Shown here in pieces: positions 26,106 to 34,443 of a stretch of 64,000 nt of DNA. Below the pieces are notes generated by a model, which had not been told where the DNA came from, did not search any database, and was given only the letters and a program-made list of their open reading frames with translations. Origin of the DNA: CAZKBP01 sp964551015 (GTDB lineage Bacteria > Bacteroidota > Bacteroidia > Cytophagales > Microscillaceae); NCBI GenBank assembly GCA_964551015.1, contig CAZKBP010000005.1:192543-256542 (forward strand). Reading direction: 5' to 3'. Position numbers and translations under genes: made by a program. Each line of letters opens with the position of its first letter. Position 1 is the first letter of the stretch.

Positions 26106-27155
26106 ATGAGCCACCAACACCCTAAAAAAAATCATCAGGACGTTAAGCCCATCATCGGGATAACGGTAGGAGATTACAATGGCGTGGGGCCAGAGGTTAT
26201 CTTAAAAGCGCTAGCTCACCCTTATCTACTAAAAATCTGTACTCCTGTTATTTACGGGTCGATGAAGATCTTTTCTAAATATCGGAAAATACTGGGTACA
26301 AAAGATATTTTTATCAACCAAGCACAAGCCATTCATCAAATCACCCATAAAAAAATCAACCTGATTACCGTAGGTTCGGGTAAAAATTTGGATATCCAAC
26401 CGGGCAAGGTAAGCGAAGAGGCCGGAAAATTTGCTTACGCATCTCTCAAATCTGCTACTGAGGATTTGAAAAATAACCAAATCCACGCGATGGTTACAGC
26501 ACCAATCAACAAGCACACGATGCAGAGCAAGGAATTTCAATTCCCAGGCCATACAGAATATCTCACGCAAAGCTTTGGAGCCAAAGAAAGCCTCATGCTT
26601 ATGGTCTGCGAAAATTTGCGGATAGGAGTCGTGACAGGGCATGTGCCTCTGAGTGAAGTCAGTAGCTTACTCACGCGAGAGAAAATATTGAAGAAAATTC
26701 ATATTCTACTCAAATCCCTACGTCAGGACTTTGGTATCCAAAAACCTAAAATTGCCGTGCTAGGATTTAATCCTCACGCCGGAGAAGAAGGACTCTTGGG
26801 AGATGAAGAGCAGCAGGTGATTCGTCCGGCCATCTTGGATGTCAAAAAGAAAGGAGACTTAATTTACGGTCCTTTTTCGGCAGATAGTTTTTTTGGAACC
26901 AGCGATTATCTCAAGTTTGATGCGATCTTGGCCATATACCATGACCAGGGCTTGATTCCTTTTAAAACCTTGGCCTTTGAGAGAGGGGTTAATTATACCG
27001 CAGGGCTGCCTTTCGTGCGTACCTCGCCCGACCACGGAACCGCTTACGACATCGCTGGCAAAGATCAAGCAAGTGATACCTCTTTCCGAGAAGCCATCTA
27101 TTTGGCACGAGATATTGTCAAGGCACGTCAGGCACAAGAAGTCTTGACTTCCTAA
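26106..27155 (+). CDS. pdxA: 4-hydroxythreonine-4-phosphate dehydrogenase
   Basis: 349 residues, NAD-dependent enzyme of pyridoxal phosphate synthesis (DXP-dependent route). Signature sequences: IGITVGDYNGVGPEVILKAL, VTAPINKHTM, FPGHTEYL (metal His), GFNPHAGEEGLLGDEE and AIYHDQGLIPFKTLAF (metal His and Asp). Slightly longer than E. coli PdxA. Its substrate depends on DXP chemistry; dxr, also a DXP-using enzyme, occurs at 52.4 kb. Confidence 0.95.
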   Translation: MSHQHPKKNHQDVKPIIGITVGDYNGVGPEVILKALAHPYLLKICTPVIYGSMKIFSKYRKILGTKDIFINQAQAIHQITHKKINLITVGSGKNLDIQPGKVSEEAGKFAYASLKSATEDLKNNQIHAMVTAPINKHTMQSKEFQFPGHTEYLTQSFGAKESLMLMVCENLRIGVVTGHVPLSEVSSLLTREKILKKIHILLKSLRQDFGIQKPKIAVLGFNPHAGEEGLLGDEEQQVIRPAILDVKKKGDLIYGPFSADSFFGTSDYLKFDAILAIYHDQGLIPFKTLAFERGVNYTAGLPFVRTSPDHGTAYDIAGKDQASDTSFREAIYLARDIVKARQAQEVLTS

Positions 27156-27222
27156 ACTACCCCAAAAGCGCTAGAACAAGAATAGTTTGGGAGGGAACTT
27201 TTTTAATTTTAAATTATCTAAC

Positions 27223-27230
27223 TAAATTTG
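27223..27230 (+). promoter_or_regulatory. -7 box TAAATTTG of the fatty-acid operon
   Basis: An exact TAnnTTTG match that would put the transcription start at about 27237, ahead of a GTG start at 27255. No clear -33 TTTG is found. If used, the upstream TTG codon at 27228 cannot be the start. Confidence 0.45.
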
Positions 27231-27254
27231 CATTCAATTTTAAGAGGAGAATCC

Positions 27255-27809
27255 GTGGAAGGTTTGGAAAACTATAATCTCGATATTGCCAGACTGAAAA
27301 ATCAGGAATATCAGTACCAATATCAAATAAATCAGAATTTCTTTCAGTTATTTGAAAATAGCCCCGTACAAACAGGCGATCTGAAGGTAATCTTATCCCT
27401 CAGGAAGTCTGAGACAATGATTGAGTTACAATTTGACATTGAGGGTCTTATTCAACTGATTTGCGACAGAAGTCTGGAAAAATTTAATCATCCTGTTTCC
27501 CTCGAAGATAAATTGATCCTCAAATTTGGGGATCACAACGAGATTGTTACCGAAGAGCTGGAGATAATTTCTAAACATACCGTACAGATCAATCTGGCAC
27601 AGTATATCTATGAATTTATCGGGCTGTCTGTACCGATGAAAAAATTACATCCCAAATTCCAACAGACAGAAGAAGCACTCGATAGCGAAGAAGAAGAGGA
27701 AAGTACCTTCATTTACAATTCGGAAACAGGCTATCAAGAGAATTCTGAAGATCACGAAGAGAAGCCAAGCGATCCTCGCTGGCAAGCACTCAAAAAGTTT
27801 AAAGATTAA
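27255..27809 (+). CDS. DUF177 (YceD) family protein
   Basis: 184 residues from GTG 27255. The YceD/DUF177 family is involved in 23S rRNA accumulation in some bacteria and is nearly always found just before rpmF, as here (36 bases). The family core ITLIELQFDIEGLIQLICDR-like region is seen as MIELQFDIEGLIQLICDRSL, though without the two CxxC-like cysteine pairs of some members. The C-terminus is acidic (EEEEEST). The GTG is chosen because the upstream TTG at 27228 overlaps the -7 box. First gene of the rpmF-plsX-fabH-accB-accC run. Confidence 0.78.
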   Translation: MEGLENYNLDIARLKNQEYQYQYQINQNFFQLFENSPVQTGDLKVILSLRKSETMIELQFDIEGLIQLICDRSLEKFNHPVSLEDKLILKFGDHNEIVTEELEIISKHTVQINLAQYIYEFIGLSVPMKKLHPKFQQTEEALDSEEEEESTFIYNSETGYQENSEDHEEKPSDPRWQALKKFKD

Positions 27810-27845
27810 ATTATTATTTTAAATTGTTAAAGTATTTAAGGAATC

Positions 27846-28040
27846 ATGGCACATCCTAAACGCAAGATATCCAAAGCGAGAAAAAATAAGCGTAGAACAC
27901 ACCACAAAATTGCCGAAAAGGCGATCGCTATCTGCGCCAATACAGGCGAAGCACACCTTTATCATCGTGCCTACGTGGTGGATGGAGATCTCTATTACAA
28001 GGGCAAAAAGATTGTAGAAAATTACAAACCCATTGCTTAA
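27846..28040 (+). CDS. rpmF: Ribosomal protein bL32
   Basis: 64 residues; N-terminal AHPKRKISKARKNKRRTHHK is the rRNA-binding L32 signature, and GEAHLYHRAYVVDGDLYYKGK is the C-terminal part. Only one Cys remains of the four zinc ligands of some L32 proteins, which is usual in this phylum. The rpmF-plsX-fabH order is widely conserved and links ribosome and membrane synthesis. Confidence 0.96.
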   Translation: MAHPKRKISKARKNKRRTHHKIAEKAIAICANTGEAHLYHRAYVVDGDLYYKGKKIVENYKPIA

Positions 28041-28070
28041 GATAACTAGACCCTAACCCTACAAGCAAAT

Positions 28071-29009
28071 ATGAAAATTGCCCTAGATGCCGTAGGAGGT
28101 GATTTTGCCCCTCAGGCTGTGATAGAAGGAGCAAAGCTGGCTCTTGCTGAACAGCCCGAGAATCTAGAAATTGTTCTCATTGGACCGCAAGAAGTAGTAG
28201 AACCCTTGTTAGAAAAAGAGGAAGGCAAGACCGACCGAATGCACCTTGTCCACGCACCCGATGTGATTGGTATGGCTGAACATCCGATGAAAGCCTTTGC
28301 ACAAAAGAAAGAATCTAGTATCGCCAAGGGCTATGCTTTGCTTAAAACCAAAGCCGTGGATGCTTTTTGTAGTGCAGGTAATACGGGGGCAATGTTAGTA
28401 GGCGCGATTTATAGTATTAAGCTAGAAGAAGTCAATCGTCCCGCCATCATGAGTCATGTTCCCAAGCTCACAGGAGGGCATAGCATTATGCTCGATGTAG
28501 GGGCAAATACGGATTGTAAGGCAGAGACTTTGGCGCAGTTTGCCGAAATAGGAGCTGTCTTTTACAGTCAATTGCAAGGAGAAGAGAACCCTCGTGTCGC
28601 TTTGATTAATCTAGGAGAAGAAGCAGAAAAAGGGAATTTGGTTACACAGGCTGCCTACAAGCTGATTAAGGAAAAACAACAGATTAATTTCGTGGGCAAT
28701 ATTGAAGGTAGAGACCTCTTCAAAGACAAAGCAGACGTTTTGGTCTGTGATGGCTTCGTAGGGAATGTCATTATCAAAATGGCAGAGTCCTACTATGAAA
28801 TTTTGCAAAGAAAATCTTTTTCCGATCCCTTTTTCGATAATTTTAACTACGAGCTAGTCGGGGGAAGCCCCATATTAGGAGTGGAAGGAAATGTCATTAT
28901 TGGGCACGGCGTTTCTAATGGCAAAGCAGTCAAAAGCATGGTTTCTATGGCACAACGCATGATTGAAGCAGACTTACACACGAGAATCAAAAAAGCTTTG
29001 CTAGCTTAA
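28071..29009 (+). CDS. plsX: Phosphate acyltransferase PlsX
   Basis: 312 residues. Converts acyl-ACP to acyl-phosphate for phospholipid synthesis. The N-terminal IALDAVGGDFAP has Ala where most PlsX have the DAMGGD methionine or similar; later come CSAGNTGAMLVGA, MLDVGANTD and GFVGNVIIKMAE, all diagnostic. Membrane-associated. 30 bases after rpmF and 34 before fabH. Confidence 0.95.
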   Translation: MKIALDAVGGDFAPQAVIEGAKLALAEQPENLEIVLIGPQEVVEPLLEKEEGKTDRMHLVHAPDVIGMAEHPMKAFAQKKESSIAKGYALLKTKAVDAFCSAGNTGAMLVGAIYSIKLEEVNRPAIMSHVPKLTGGHSIMLDVGANTDCKAETLAQFAEIGAVFYSQLQGEENPRVALINLGEEAEKGNLVTQAAYKLIKEKQQINFVGNIEGRDLFKDKADVLVCDGFVGNVIIKMAESYYEILQRKSFSDPFFDNFNYELVGGSPILGVEGNVIIGHGVSNGKAVKSMVSMAQRMIEADLHTRIKKALLA

Positions 29010-29043
29010 CGGCTCCGTCAAGCACCTTAAATGATGATAGCAT

Positions 29044-30057
29044 ATGAGTAAATTACGTGCCGCGATTACCGGAGTAGGAGGTTATGTTCCCGAGTATATC
29101 CTCAATAATCAAGAACTGGAAAAAATGGTAGATACCACCGACGAGTGGATTACTACACGTACAGGGATCAAAGAACGAAGGATTTTGAAGGGTGAAGAGC
29201 AGGGGCCTTCTCACATGGGAATAGAAGCCGTAAAAGAACTACTGGCCAAAACGCAAACTGACCCCAAAGAGATCGACTTGCTAATCTGCGCTACTACTAC
29301 ACCTGATTTTGTATTTCCTGCCACTGCCAACCTAATTGCCAATGGTGTCGGAGCAGTTAACTCTTTTAGCTATGATATGCAGGCAGCTTGCTCTGGTTTT
29401 CTTTATTCCATGATCGCAGGTTCTCAGTTTATAGAGTCTGGTAAGTATCAAAAAGTGGTTGTGGTCGGTTCAGATAAAATGTCTGCGATCATTGACTATA
29501 CAGACCGTGCTACCTGTGTTATTTTTGGAGATGGAGCAGGAGCAGTGCTTTTGGAGCCTAATTCCGAAGAATTGGGAATCATAGACGCCAAGATGCAATC
29601 GGATGGTTCTGGGTATGTGCACCTGCATCAAAAAGCAGGAGGAAGTCGTCGCCCCCCTAGCCACGCCACCGTGGATGCCCGCGAACATTATGTTTACCAA
29701 GAAGGAGCCGCTGTTTTCAAGCACGCCGTGGTCAAAATGGCCGAAGTCTCTTCTCAGATTATGGAGCAGAATCACCTGAGTGCCCAAGATGTAGCTTGGC
29801 TGGTTCCTCATCAGGCAAATAAGCGGATCATTGACGCAACTGCCAAGAAAATGGGAATAGAAGACGATAAAGTAATGCTGAATATCCAGCGGTATGGTAA
29901 TACCACCAATGGAACCTTACCACTCTGTCTTTGGGATTACGAATCTCAATTACAAAAGGGAGATAATTTGGTTTTCGCTACGTTTGGAGGAGGATTTACT
30001 TGGGGGGCTGCCTACGTAAAGTGGGCTTACGACGGAAAACAATTTTCAAAAAGCTAA
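29044..30057 (+). CDS. fabH: 3-oxoacyl-ACP synthase III (FabH)
   Basis: 337 residues; starts fatty-acid chains by condensing acyl-CoA with malonyl-ACP. The catalytic triad is Cys116 (AACSGF), His256 (VPHQAN) and Asn286 (RYGNTTNG). TDEWITTRTGIKERR and GDGAGAVLL are typical. Normal length. It lies in the lipid operon before accB; the gap to accB is 130 bases and has an inverted repeat. Confidence 0.96.
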   Translation: MSKLRAAITGVGGYVPEYILNNQELEKMVDTTDEWITTRTGIKERRILKGEEQGPSHMGIEAVKELLAKTQTDPKEIDLLICATTTPDFVFPATANLIANGVGAVNSFSYDMQAACSGFLYSMIAGSQFIESGKYQKVVVVGSDKMSAIIDYTDRATCVIFGDGAGAVLLEPNSEELGIIDAKMQSDGSGYVHLHQKAGGSRRPPSHATVDAREHYVYQEGAAVFKHAVVKMAEVSSQIMEQNHLSAQDVAWLVPHQANKRIIDATAKKMGIEDDKVMLNIQRYGNTTNGTLPLCLWDYESQLQKGDNLVFATFGGGFTWGAAYVKWAYDGKQFSKS

Positions 30058-30082
30058 ACTTATCGTTTTTTTTGTATCGCTT

Positions 30083-30122
30083 TTTCCTTTTCTTGCACTT
30101 TTATTAGAATTAGAAAAGGAAA
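30083..30122. repeat. 11-bp inverted repeat between fabH and accB
   Basis: TTTCCTTTTCT at 30083-30093 is exactly complementary to AGAAAAGGAAA at 30112-30122, with an 18-base loop. It is A/T-rich with no T-run after it; it may be a weak terminator, a processing site or an operator. Confidence 0.5.
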
Positions 30123-30187
30123 TCACACAAGCCAGAAAATCCTAAAACCTTTTTGGGGTTTCATTTTTTGGACATTTAAGTAATCTC

Positions 30188-30691
30188 ATGAAAGCAAAAG
30201 AAATTCAGGAATTAATAGATTTTATCGCCAAATCTGGTCTGGAGGAAGTAAACGTAGAGACGGATAGTTTTAAGATTAGCGTGAAGCGCAGTAACTTTGC
30301 TGCCAACCCAGAAACTAAGATGGTTTCTACGCCTTTGGTTTCTCAACCCAGCCAGAATCAAGTGCTGCCCACTTCCCCTGAGGTTAGTACTGCTAATCAC
30401 AAAGAAAACGCCACTACCCAAGAAGCATCTACTTCCCAAAGTGAGGCAAATTATGTAGAGATCAAATCACCCATGATCGGTACTTTCTATCGTTCTCCCA
30501 ATCCTGACTCTCCCTCCTTTGTCAATATAGGTGATAGCGTCAAAGAAGGAGATGTAGTCTGCATCATTGAGGCTATGAAGCTCTTCAACGAAATAGAATC
30601 AGAAGTAAGTGGTAAAATCGTGAAAGTGCTGGTAGATAATGCTTCACCGATTGAATATGATCAACCTTTATTTCTAGTAGACCCCAGCTGA
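30188..30691 (+). CDS. accB: Acetyl-CoA carboxylase biotin carboxyl carrier protein
   Basis: 167 residues. The N-terminal helix segment (KEIQELIDFIAKSGL) is followed by a Ser/Thr/Gln-rich linker, then the biotinyl domain with EAMKLFNEIES, in which Lys131 is the biotin site. The thumb loop YRSPNPDSPSFVNIGD identifies it as acetyl-CoA carboxylase BCCP. It works with AccC downstream. Confidence 0.95.
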   Translation: MKAKEIQELIDFIAKSGLEEVNVETDSFKISVKRSNFAANPETKMVSTPLVSQPSQNQVLPTSPEVSTANHKENATTQEASTSQSEANYVEIKSPMIGTFYRSPNPDSPSFVNIGDSVKEGDVVCIIEAMKLFNEIESEVSGKIVKVLVDNASPIEYDQPLFLVDPS

Positions 30692-30721
30692 AACGGTTCC
30701 GCCCAGAGAAGCTAACTGCTT

Positions 30722-30748
30722 TGGTCGAAGAGCAAAAACTCTTGACCA
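30722..30748. other. Intercistronic hairpin between accB and accC
   Basis: TGGTCGAAGAG (30722-30732) pairs with CTCTTGACCA (30739-30748) with one bulged G and a 6-base loop. It has no T-run, so it is more likely an RNA-processing or stability element than a terminator. Confidence 0.4.
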
Positions 30749-30799
30749 CAGTAGAAAGTATTGAACCCAGCCCCAATCGTTTTTTAAGCTAAATAGCGT

Positions 30800-32149
30800 A
30801 TGTTTCAAAAAATATTAATCGCCAATCGAGGCGAGATCGCCCTGCGCGTTATTCGTACCTGCCGAGAAATGGGCATCAAAACGGTGGCTGTCTATTCTAC
30901 CGCCGATAGAGAAAGTCTACACGTACGCTTTGCCGATGAAGCTGTCTGCATTGGTAAAGCGCCGAGCCGAGATTCCTATCTGAATATCCCTCATATCATC
31001 GCGGCGGCTGAAATCACAAACGCGGATGCCATTCACCCGGGTTACGGCTTCCTCTCAGAAAATGCCGACTTTTCAAGGATTTGTGCTGAACATAGCATTA
31101 AATTCATTGGTGCTTCTCCCGATATGATCGAGACCATGGGAGATAAATCTACTGCCAAAAATACCATGAAAGCCGCCGGAGTTCCTACTATTCCCGGCTC
31201 AGAAGGCTTACTCGCCTCCTTCGAGGAAGGCATTGAACTGGCCAAAGAGATTGGTTATCCTGTGATTATCAAAGCTACGGCTGGCGGAGGTGGTAGGGGG
31301 ATGCGTATCATCAAAGCCGAAGAAGAATTCGAGAAAGCATGGAAATCAGCCCGACAAGAAGCAGAAGCCGCTTTTGGAAATGATGGTATTTACCTGGAAA
31401 AATTCGTGGAAGAACCCCGCCACGTAGAAATCCAAATCGCCGGAGATCAATACGGTAAAGTCTGCCACCTCTCCGAAAGAGATTGTACTATCCAGCGTCG
31501 CCACCAAAAGCTCCTAGAAGAAACGCCTTCGCCCGTGATGACCTCCGAACTTCGTGAAAAAATGGGAGCCGCCGCGATCAAAGCCGCCGAAGCCATCAAC
31601 TACGAAGGGGTAGGAACGATCGAATTCTTGGTAGATAAACACCTCGATTTCTATTTTATGGAAATGAACACCCGTATTCAGGTGGAGCATCCGGTTACCG
31701 AAGAAGTAACCAGCTTTGACCTGATTAAGGAGCAGATTAAAATTGCCGCGGGTATTCCTATCTCAGGGATCAATTATGAACCGCTACTCCACGCCATCGA
31801 GTGCCGAATCAATGCCGAAGACCCCACGAAGGATTTTCGCCCTTCCCCCGGAAAAATCACCAATTTGCATATTCCAGGTGGACACGGGGTGCGAGTAGAT
31901 AGTCATATTTACTCAGGCTATATTATTCCGCCTAATTATGACTCCATGGTCGCGAAGCTTATCGTAAGCGCTCAGACTCGTGAGGAAGCCATTATTCGGA
32001 TGAAAAGAGCCTTACAAGAGTTCGTCATCGAGGGCGTCAAAACGACGATTGGCTTCCATGTCAAGCTTATGGATGATGAAAAATTCAAAAGCGGCCATTT
32101 CACAACTGCCTTTATGGAAGGGTTTGACTTGAAGCAATTGGAAGATTGA
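30800..32149 (+). CDS. accC: Biotin carboxylase subunit of acetyl-CoA carboxylase
   Basis: 449-residue ATP-grasp enzyme that carboxylates the biotin of AccB. It has NRGEIALRVIRTCREMGI, HPGYGFLSEN, the glycine-rich ATP loop KATAGGGGRGMRI, and the active-site EMNTRIQVEHPVTEE. Normal length. Last gene of the lipid operon before a terminator at 32160. Confidence 0.96.
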   Translation: MFQKILIANRGEIALRVIRTCREMGIKTVAVYSTADRESLHVRFADEAVCIGKAPSRDSYLNIPHIIAAAEITNADAIHPGYGFLSENADFSRICAEHSIKFIGASPDMIETMGDKSTAKNTMKAAGVPTIPGSEGLLASFEEGIELAKEIGYPVIIKATAGGGGRGMRIIKAEEEFEKAWKSARQEAEAAFGNDGIYLEKFVEEPRHVEIQIAGDQYGKVCHLSERDCTIQRRHQKLLEETPSPVMTSELREKMGAAAIKAAEAINYEGVGTIEFLVDKHLDFYFMEMNTRIQVEHPVTEEVTSFDLIKEQIKIAAGIPISGINYEPLLHAIECRINAEDPTKDFRPSPGKITNLHIPGGHGVRVDSHIYSGYIIPPNYDSMVAKLIVSAQTREEAIIRMKRALQEFVIEGVKTTIGFHVKLMDDEKFKSGHFTTAFMEGFDLKQLED

Positions 32150-32159
32150 TGCATGGCAG

Positions 32160-32191
32160 GCGGCAGTGATCAAAATGCCGCTTTCACTTTT
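32160..32191 (+). terminator. Terminator after accC
   Basis: GCGGCA (32160-32165) and TGCCGC (32176-32181) form a perfect stem followed by TTTCACTTTT, 11 bases after the accC stop. It separates the lipid operon from the convergent trmB. Confidence 0.7.
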
Positions 32192-32226
32192 ACATTGAAC
32201 CGTGGTTCACAACCTGAAACTCGCTA

Positions 32227-32883
32227 CTACACAAAGCTAAACTGCAGGTACTTGATTTTGTAGCCCTGCGCGGTAAACTTAGCCTCGAAGTTGGTTTGAA
32301 TTCCCTGATGAATCTGATTAAGTTCTGATTTGTAAAGATCACGAGTGAATTGCAAATCTTTGATTTTCCAGTCTTCCAGCACCTCCAGTGCGTACTCAAA
32401 CAGGCCAGTGTTATCGGTTTTGAGGTGTACCGTGCCTTCGGATTTCATCAAACTACGATACAGATGCAGGAAGCGAGGATGAATCAGACGGCGTTTTTCG
32501 TCTCGATCTTTGGGGCGAGGGTCAGGGAAGGTGACCCAAATTTCGTCCACTTCATTGGGCGCAAAAAAAAGATCAATATTCTGAATATAAGTACGAAGGA
32601 AGCCGACATTGCGCAAATCTTCTCTTAAGGCGATCTGGCTTCCTTTCCAGATGCGAGAACCTTTGATATCTACACCAATAAAGTTTTTTTGGGGGAATAC
32701 CCTCGCTAAACCCACGGTGTATTCTCCACGTCCACAGCCCAATTCTAGCACCAGCGGGTTTTCATTTTCAAAATAAGACTCACGCCATTTGCCTTTAATT
32801 TGTGTATAAAGCGCTTTTCCCTCTTGAATCACGTTGTGTGCTTCTCGATTATCAGCAAATCTATCTAATTTTTTTCTTCCCAT
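32227..32883 (-). CDS. trmB: tRNA (guanine-N7)-methyltransferase
   Basis: 218 residues; methylates G46 of tRNA. VLELGCGRGEYTVGLA is the SAM motif, FIGVDIKGSRIWKG follows, and EIWVTFPDPRPKDRDEKRRL is the TrmB signature. The N-terminal extension (MGRKKLDRFADNREAHNV) is common in Bacteroidota members. Confidence 0.94.
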   Translation of the reverse strand: MGRKKLDRFADNREAHNVIQEGKALYTQIKGKWRESYFENENPLVLELGCGRGEYTVGLARVFPQKNFIGVDIKGSRIWKGSQIALREDLRNVGFLRTYIQNIDLFFAPNEVDEIWVTFPDPRPKDRDEKRRLIHPRFLHLYRSLMKSEGTVHLKTDNTGLFEYALEVLEDWKIKDLQFTRDLYKSELNQIHQGIQTNFEAKFTAQGYKIKYLQFSFV

Positions 32884-33102
32884 TTTTTGGTTCTAGGTTT
32901 TAAGTTGCAAATGATGGGTTGCAAATTAAGGATGCAGGGATCAGAATATAAAATGAATGCGGGTATTTTCTGTTACCTCAAACCAAGCGAGTCTAATGGT
33001 TAGCTTGTATGCTTTCAAAAAAACTTCACCTAGTCTTATTCCAAACCCCTAATTTTTCTTATTTTCCCAAGAATTTTAAGTCATCTTTTGCACAAATTTT
33101 TT

Positions 33103-34350
33103 ATGAACGCCAAAAGCAATCATCAACAGTTGAGAGAAATGGAAATGGCTGCCTTGCATCCCGAAGAAGTAGGCATGTCTTCCATCCTTCTAAAAAAAGT
33201 GGATCAGCGATTAGAGTTAGCCACGCGAAAAAATGAAGCTCCAGGAGTAGTCGCACTCTGTGCAAGACAGGGGCAGGTAAGTTATTTCAAAAGTTTTGGC
33301 TTCCGCTCTTTGGAGCAAAGAGAGCGAATGCAAAAAGATGATATTTTCGCGATCGCTTCCATGACCAAAGCCATTACCACGGTGGCCTTGATGATGCTCT
33401 ATGAAGCGAATAAATTCGATCTGGATAGTCCCATCGCTATGTATATTCCTGAATTTAAGCATGCCAGAGTCTTCCGTTTTCACGATCCCGCAAAAAAATA
33501 CATAGAAACCGAACCTGCCCAAAAACCCATGAACATTCGCCATCTCCTCACGCATACCTCAGGCATTGGCTATCCCTTCCTGAGTAAGCACTTGCGCCAT
33601 ATGAGCGAGCACTTGGGTAGGATACAACCACAGAAGACCTTGAAAGAAAATATGCCTTATTTCGCCAGCTTGCCTTTGTTGAATCATCCGGGAGCACAGT
33701 GGAACTATGGCTATAGCACAGATATTTTAGGGCATTTGATAGAGGTGCTTTCGGGTTTGTCTTTGCATCAATTTTTCCAGCAATTTCTTTTTAACCCCTT
33801 GGGTATGGAAGATACTTTTTTCCATCTGCCTCCTGCCAAATGGAAACGTTATACCACTCGTTATGCCCGTACCTCAAACGGGAGATTGATTGATTTGCCG
33901 AAGCATTTGTCTGATCCTCAGAAAAGTAAATTCCTTTCGGGCGGTGGTGGCCTACTCTCAACGGCAGTAGACTACGGGAAGTTCTTACAAATGCTGCTCA
34001 ATGAGGGCGAATACCACGGAAGGAGATACCTAAACAGGGAAACTGTCGCGATGATGACGCAAAACCAAATCCAGCATTTGCACGCCAGTGAAAAAGAATT
34101 TTCTTTTTTGACAGGAAAGGATAAATTTGGTCTCGGCTTTTTGGTTCATACTAAGGAAGGATTACATCAAAGCTCGCTGAGCCCGGGGGCTTATGGTTGG
34201 GCAGGTTCTTATAATACTTGGTATTGGGTAGATCCAGAGCAAGATTTATATGGAATTTTATTGACGCAAGTAGTTCCTTTCTCGGACGAGATTAGTGTCC
34301 AACTGTATCAAGATTTCCAAGAATTGATTTACGGAAGTATCCATGCCTAG
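33103..34350 (+). CDS. Class C beta-lactamase-family serine hydrolase (no signal peptide)
   Basis: 415 residues from ATG 33103 of the penicillin-binding/AmpC-like fold. Catalytic Ser and Lys are in SMTKAIT (SxxK), the Tyr motif is YGYS, and HTSGIGY is the conserved His/Gly loop. A LSGGGGLLSTAVDYGKF segment follows. No signal peptide is seen, so it may be cytoplasmic. Esterase or D-peptidase activity is as likely as beta-lactamase. It is convergent with a secreted paralogue. The open frame reaches back to a TTG at 33088; an in-frame ATG at 33139 is also possible. Confidence 0.82.
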   Translation: MNAKSNHQQLREMEMAALHPEEVGMSSILLKKVDQRLELATRKNEAPGVVALCARQGQVSYFKSFGFRSLEQRERMQKDDIFAIASMTKAITTVALMMLYEANKFDLDSPIAMYIPEFKHARVFRFHDPAKKYIETEPAQKPMNIRHLLTHTSGIGYPFLSKHLRHMSEHLGRIQPQKTLKENMPYFASLPLLNHPGAQWNYGYSTDILGHLIEVLSGLSLHQFFQQFLFNPLGMEDTFFHLPPAKWKRYTTRYARTSNGRLIDLPKHLSDPQKSKFLSGGGGLLSTAVDYGKFLQMLLNEGEYHGRRYLNRETVAMMTQNQIQHLHASEKEFSFLTGKDKFGLGFLVHTKEGLHQSSLSPGAYGWAGSYNTWYWVDPEQDLYGILLTQVVPFSDEISVQLYQDFQELIYGSIHA

Positions 34351-34443
34351 TCCACAGACGATAGACCACAGTCCACAGCCATGAAAACTCTAAGCAGTCA
34401 AATGCCGTTTCGCCCTAACTTCTAACTTCTAACTTCTAACTCC
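34349..34443. repeat. Spacer built of heptamer-like repeats
   Basis: The spacer between two gene ends contains the phrases ACCACAG and TCCACAG (twice), and then TAACTTC three times followed by TAACTCC (34416-34443). The units are seven bases long. No gene is present. Confidence 0.6.

Noticed and set aside
30692..30799. Open frame between accB and accC in the +1 frame
   Set aside because: It has no start codon, and the region is better explained by the intercistronic hairpin.
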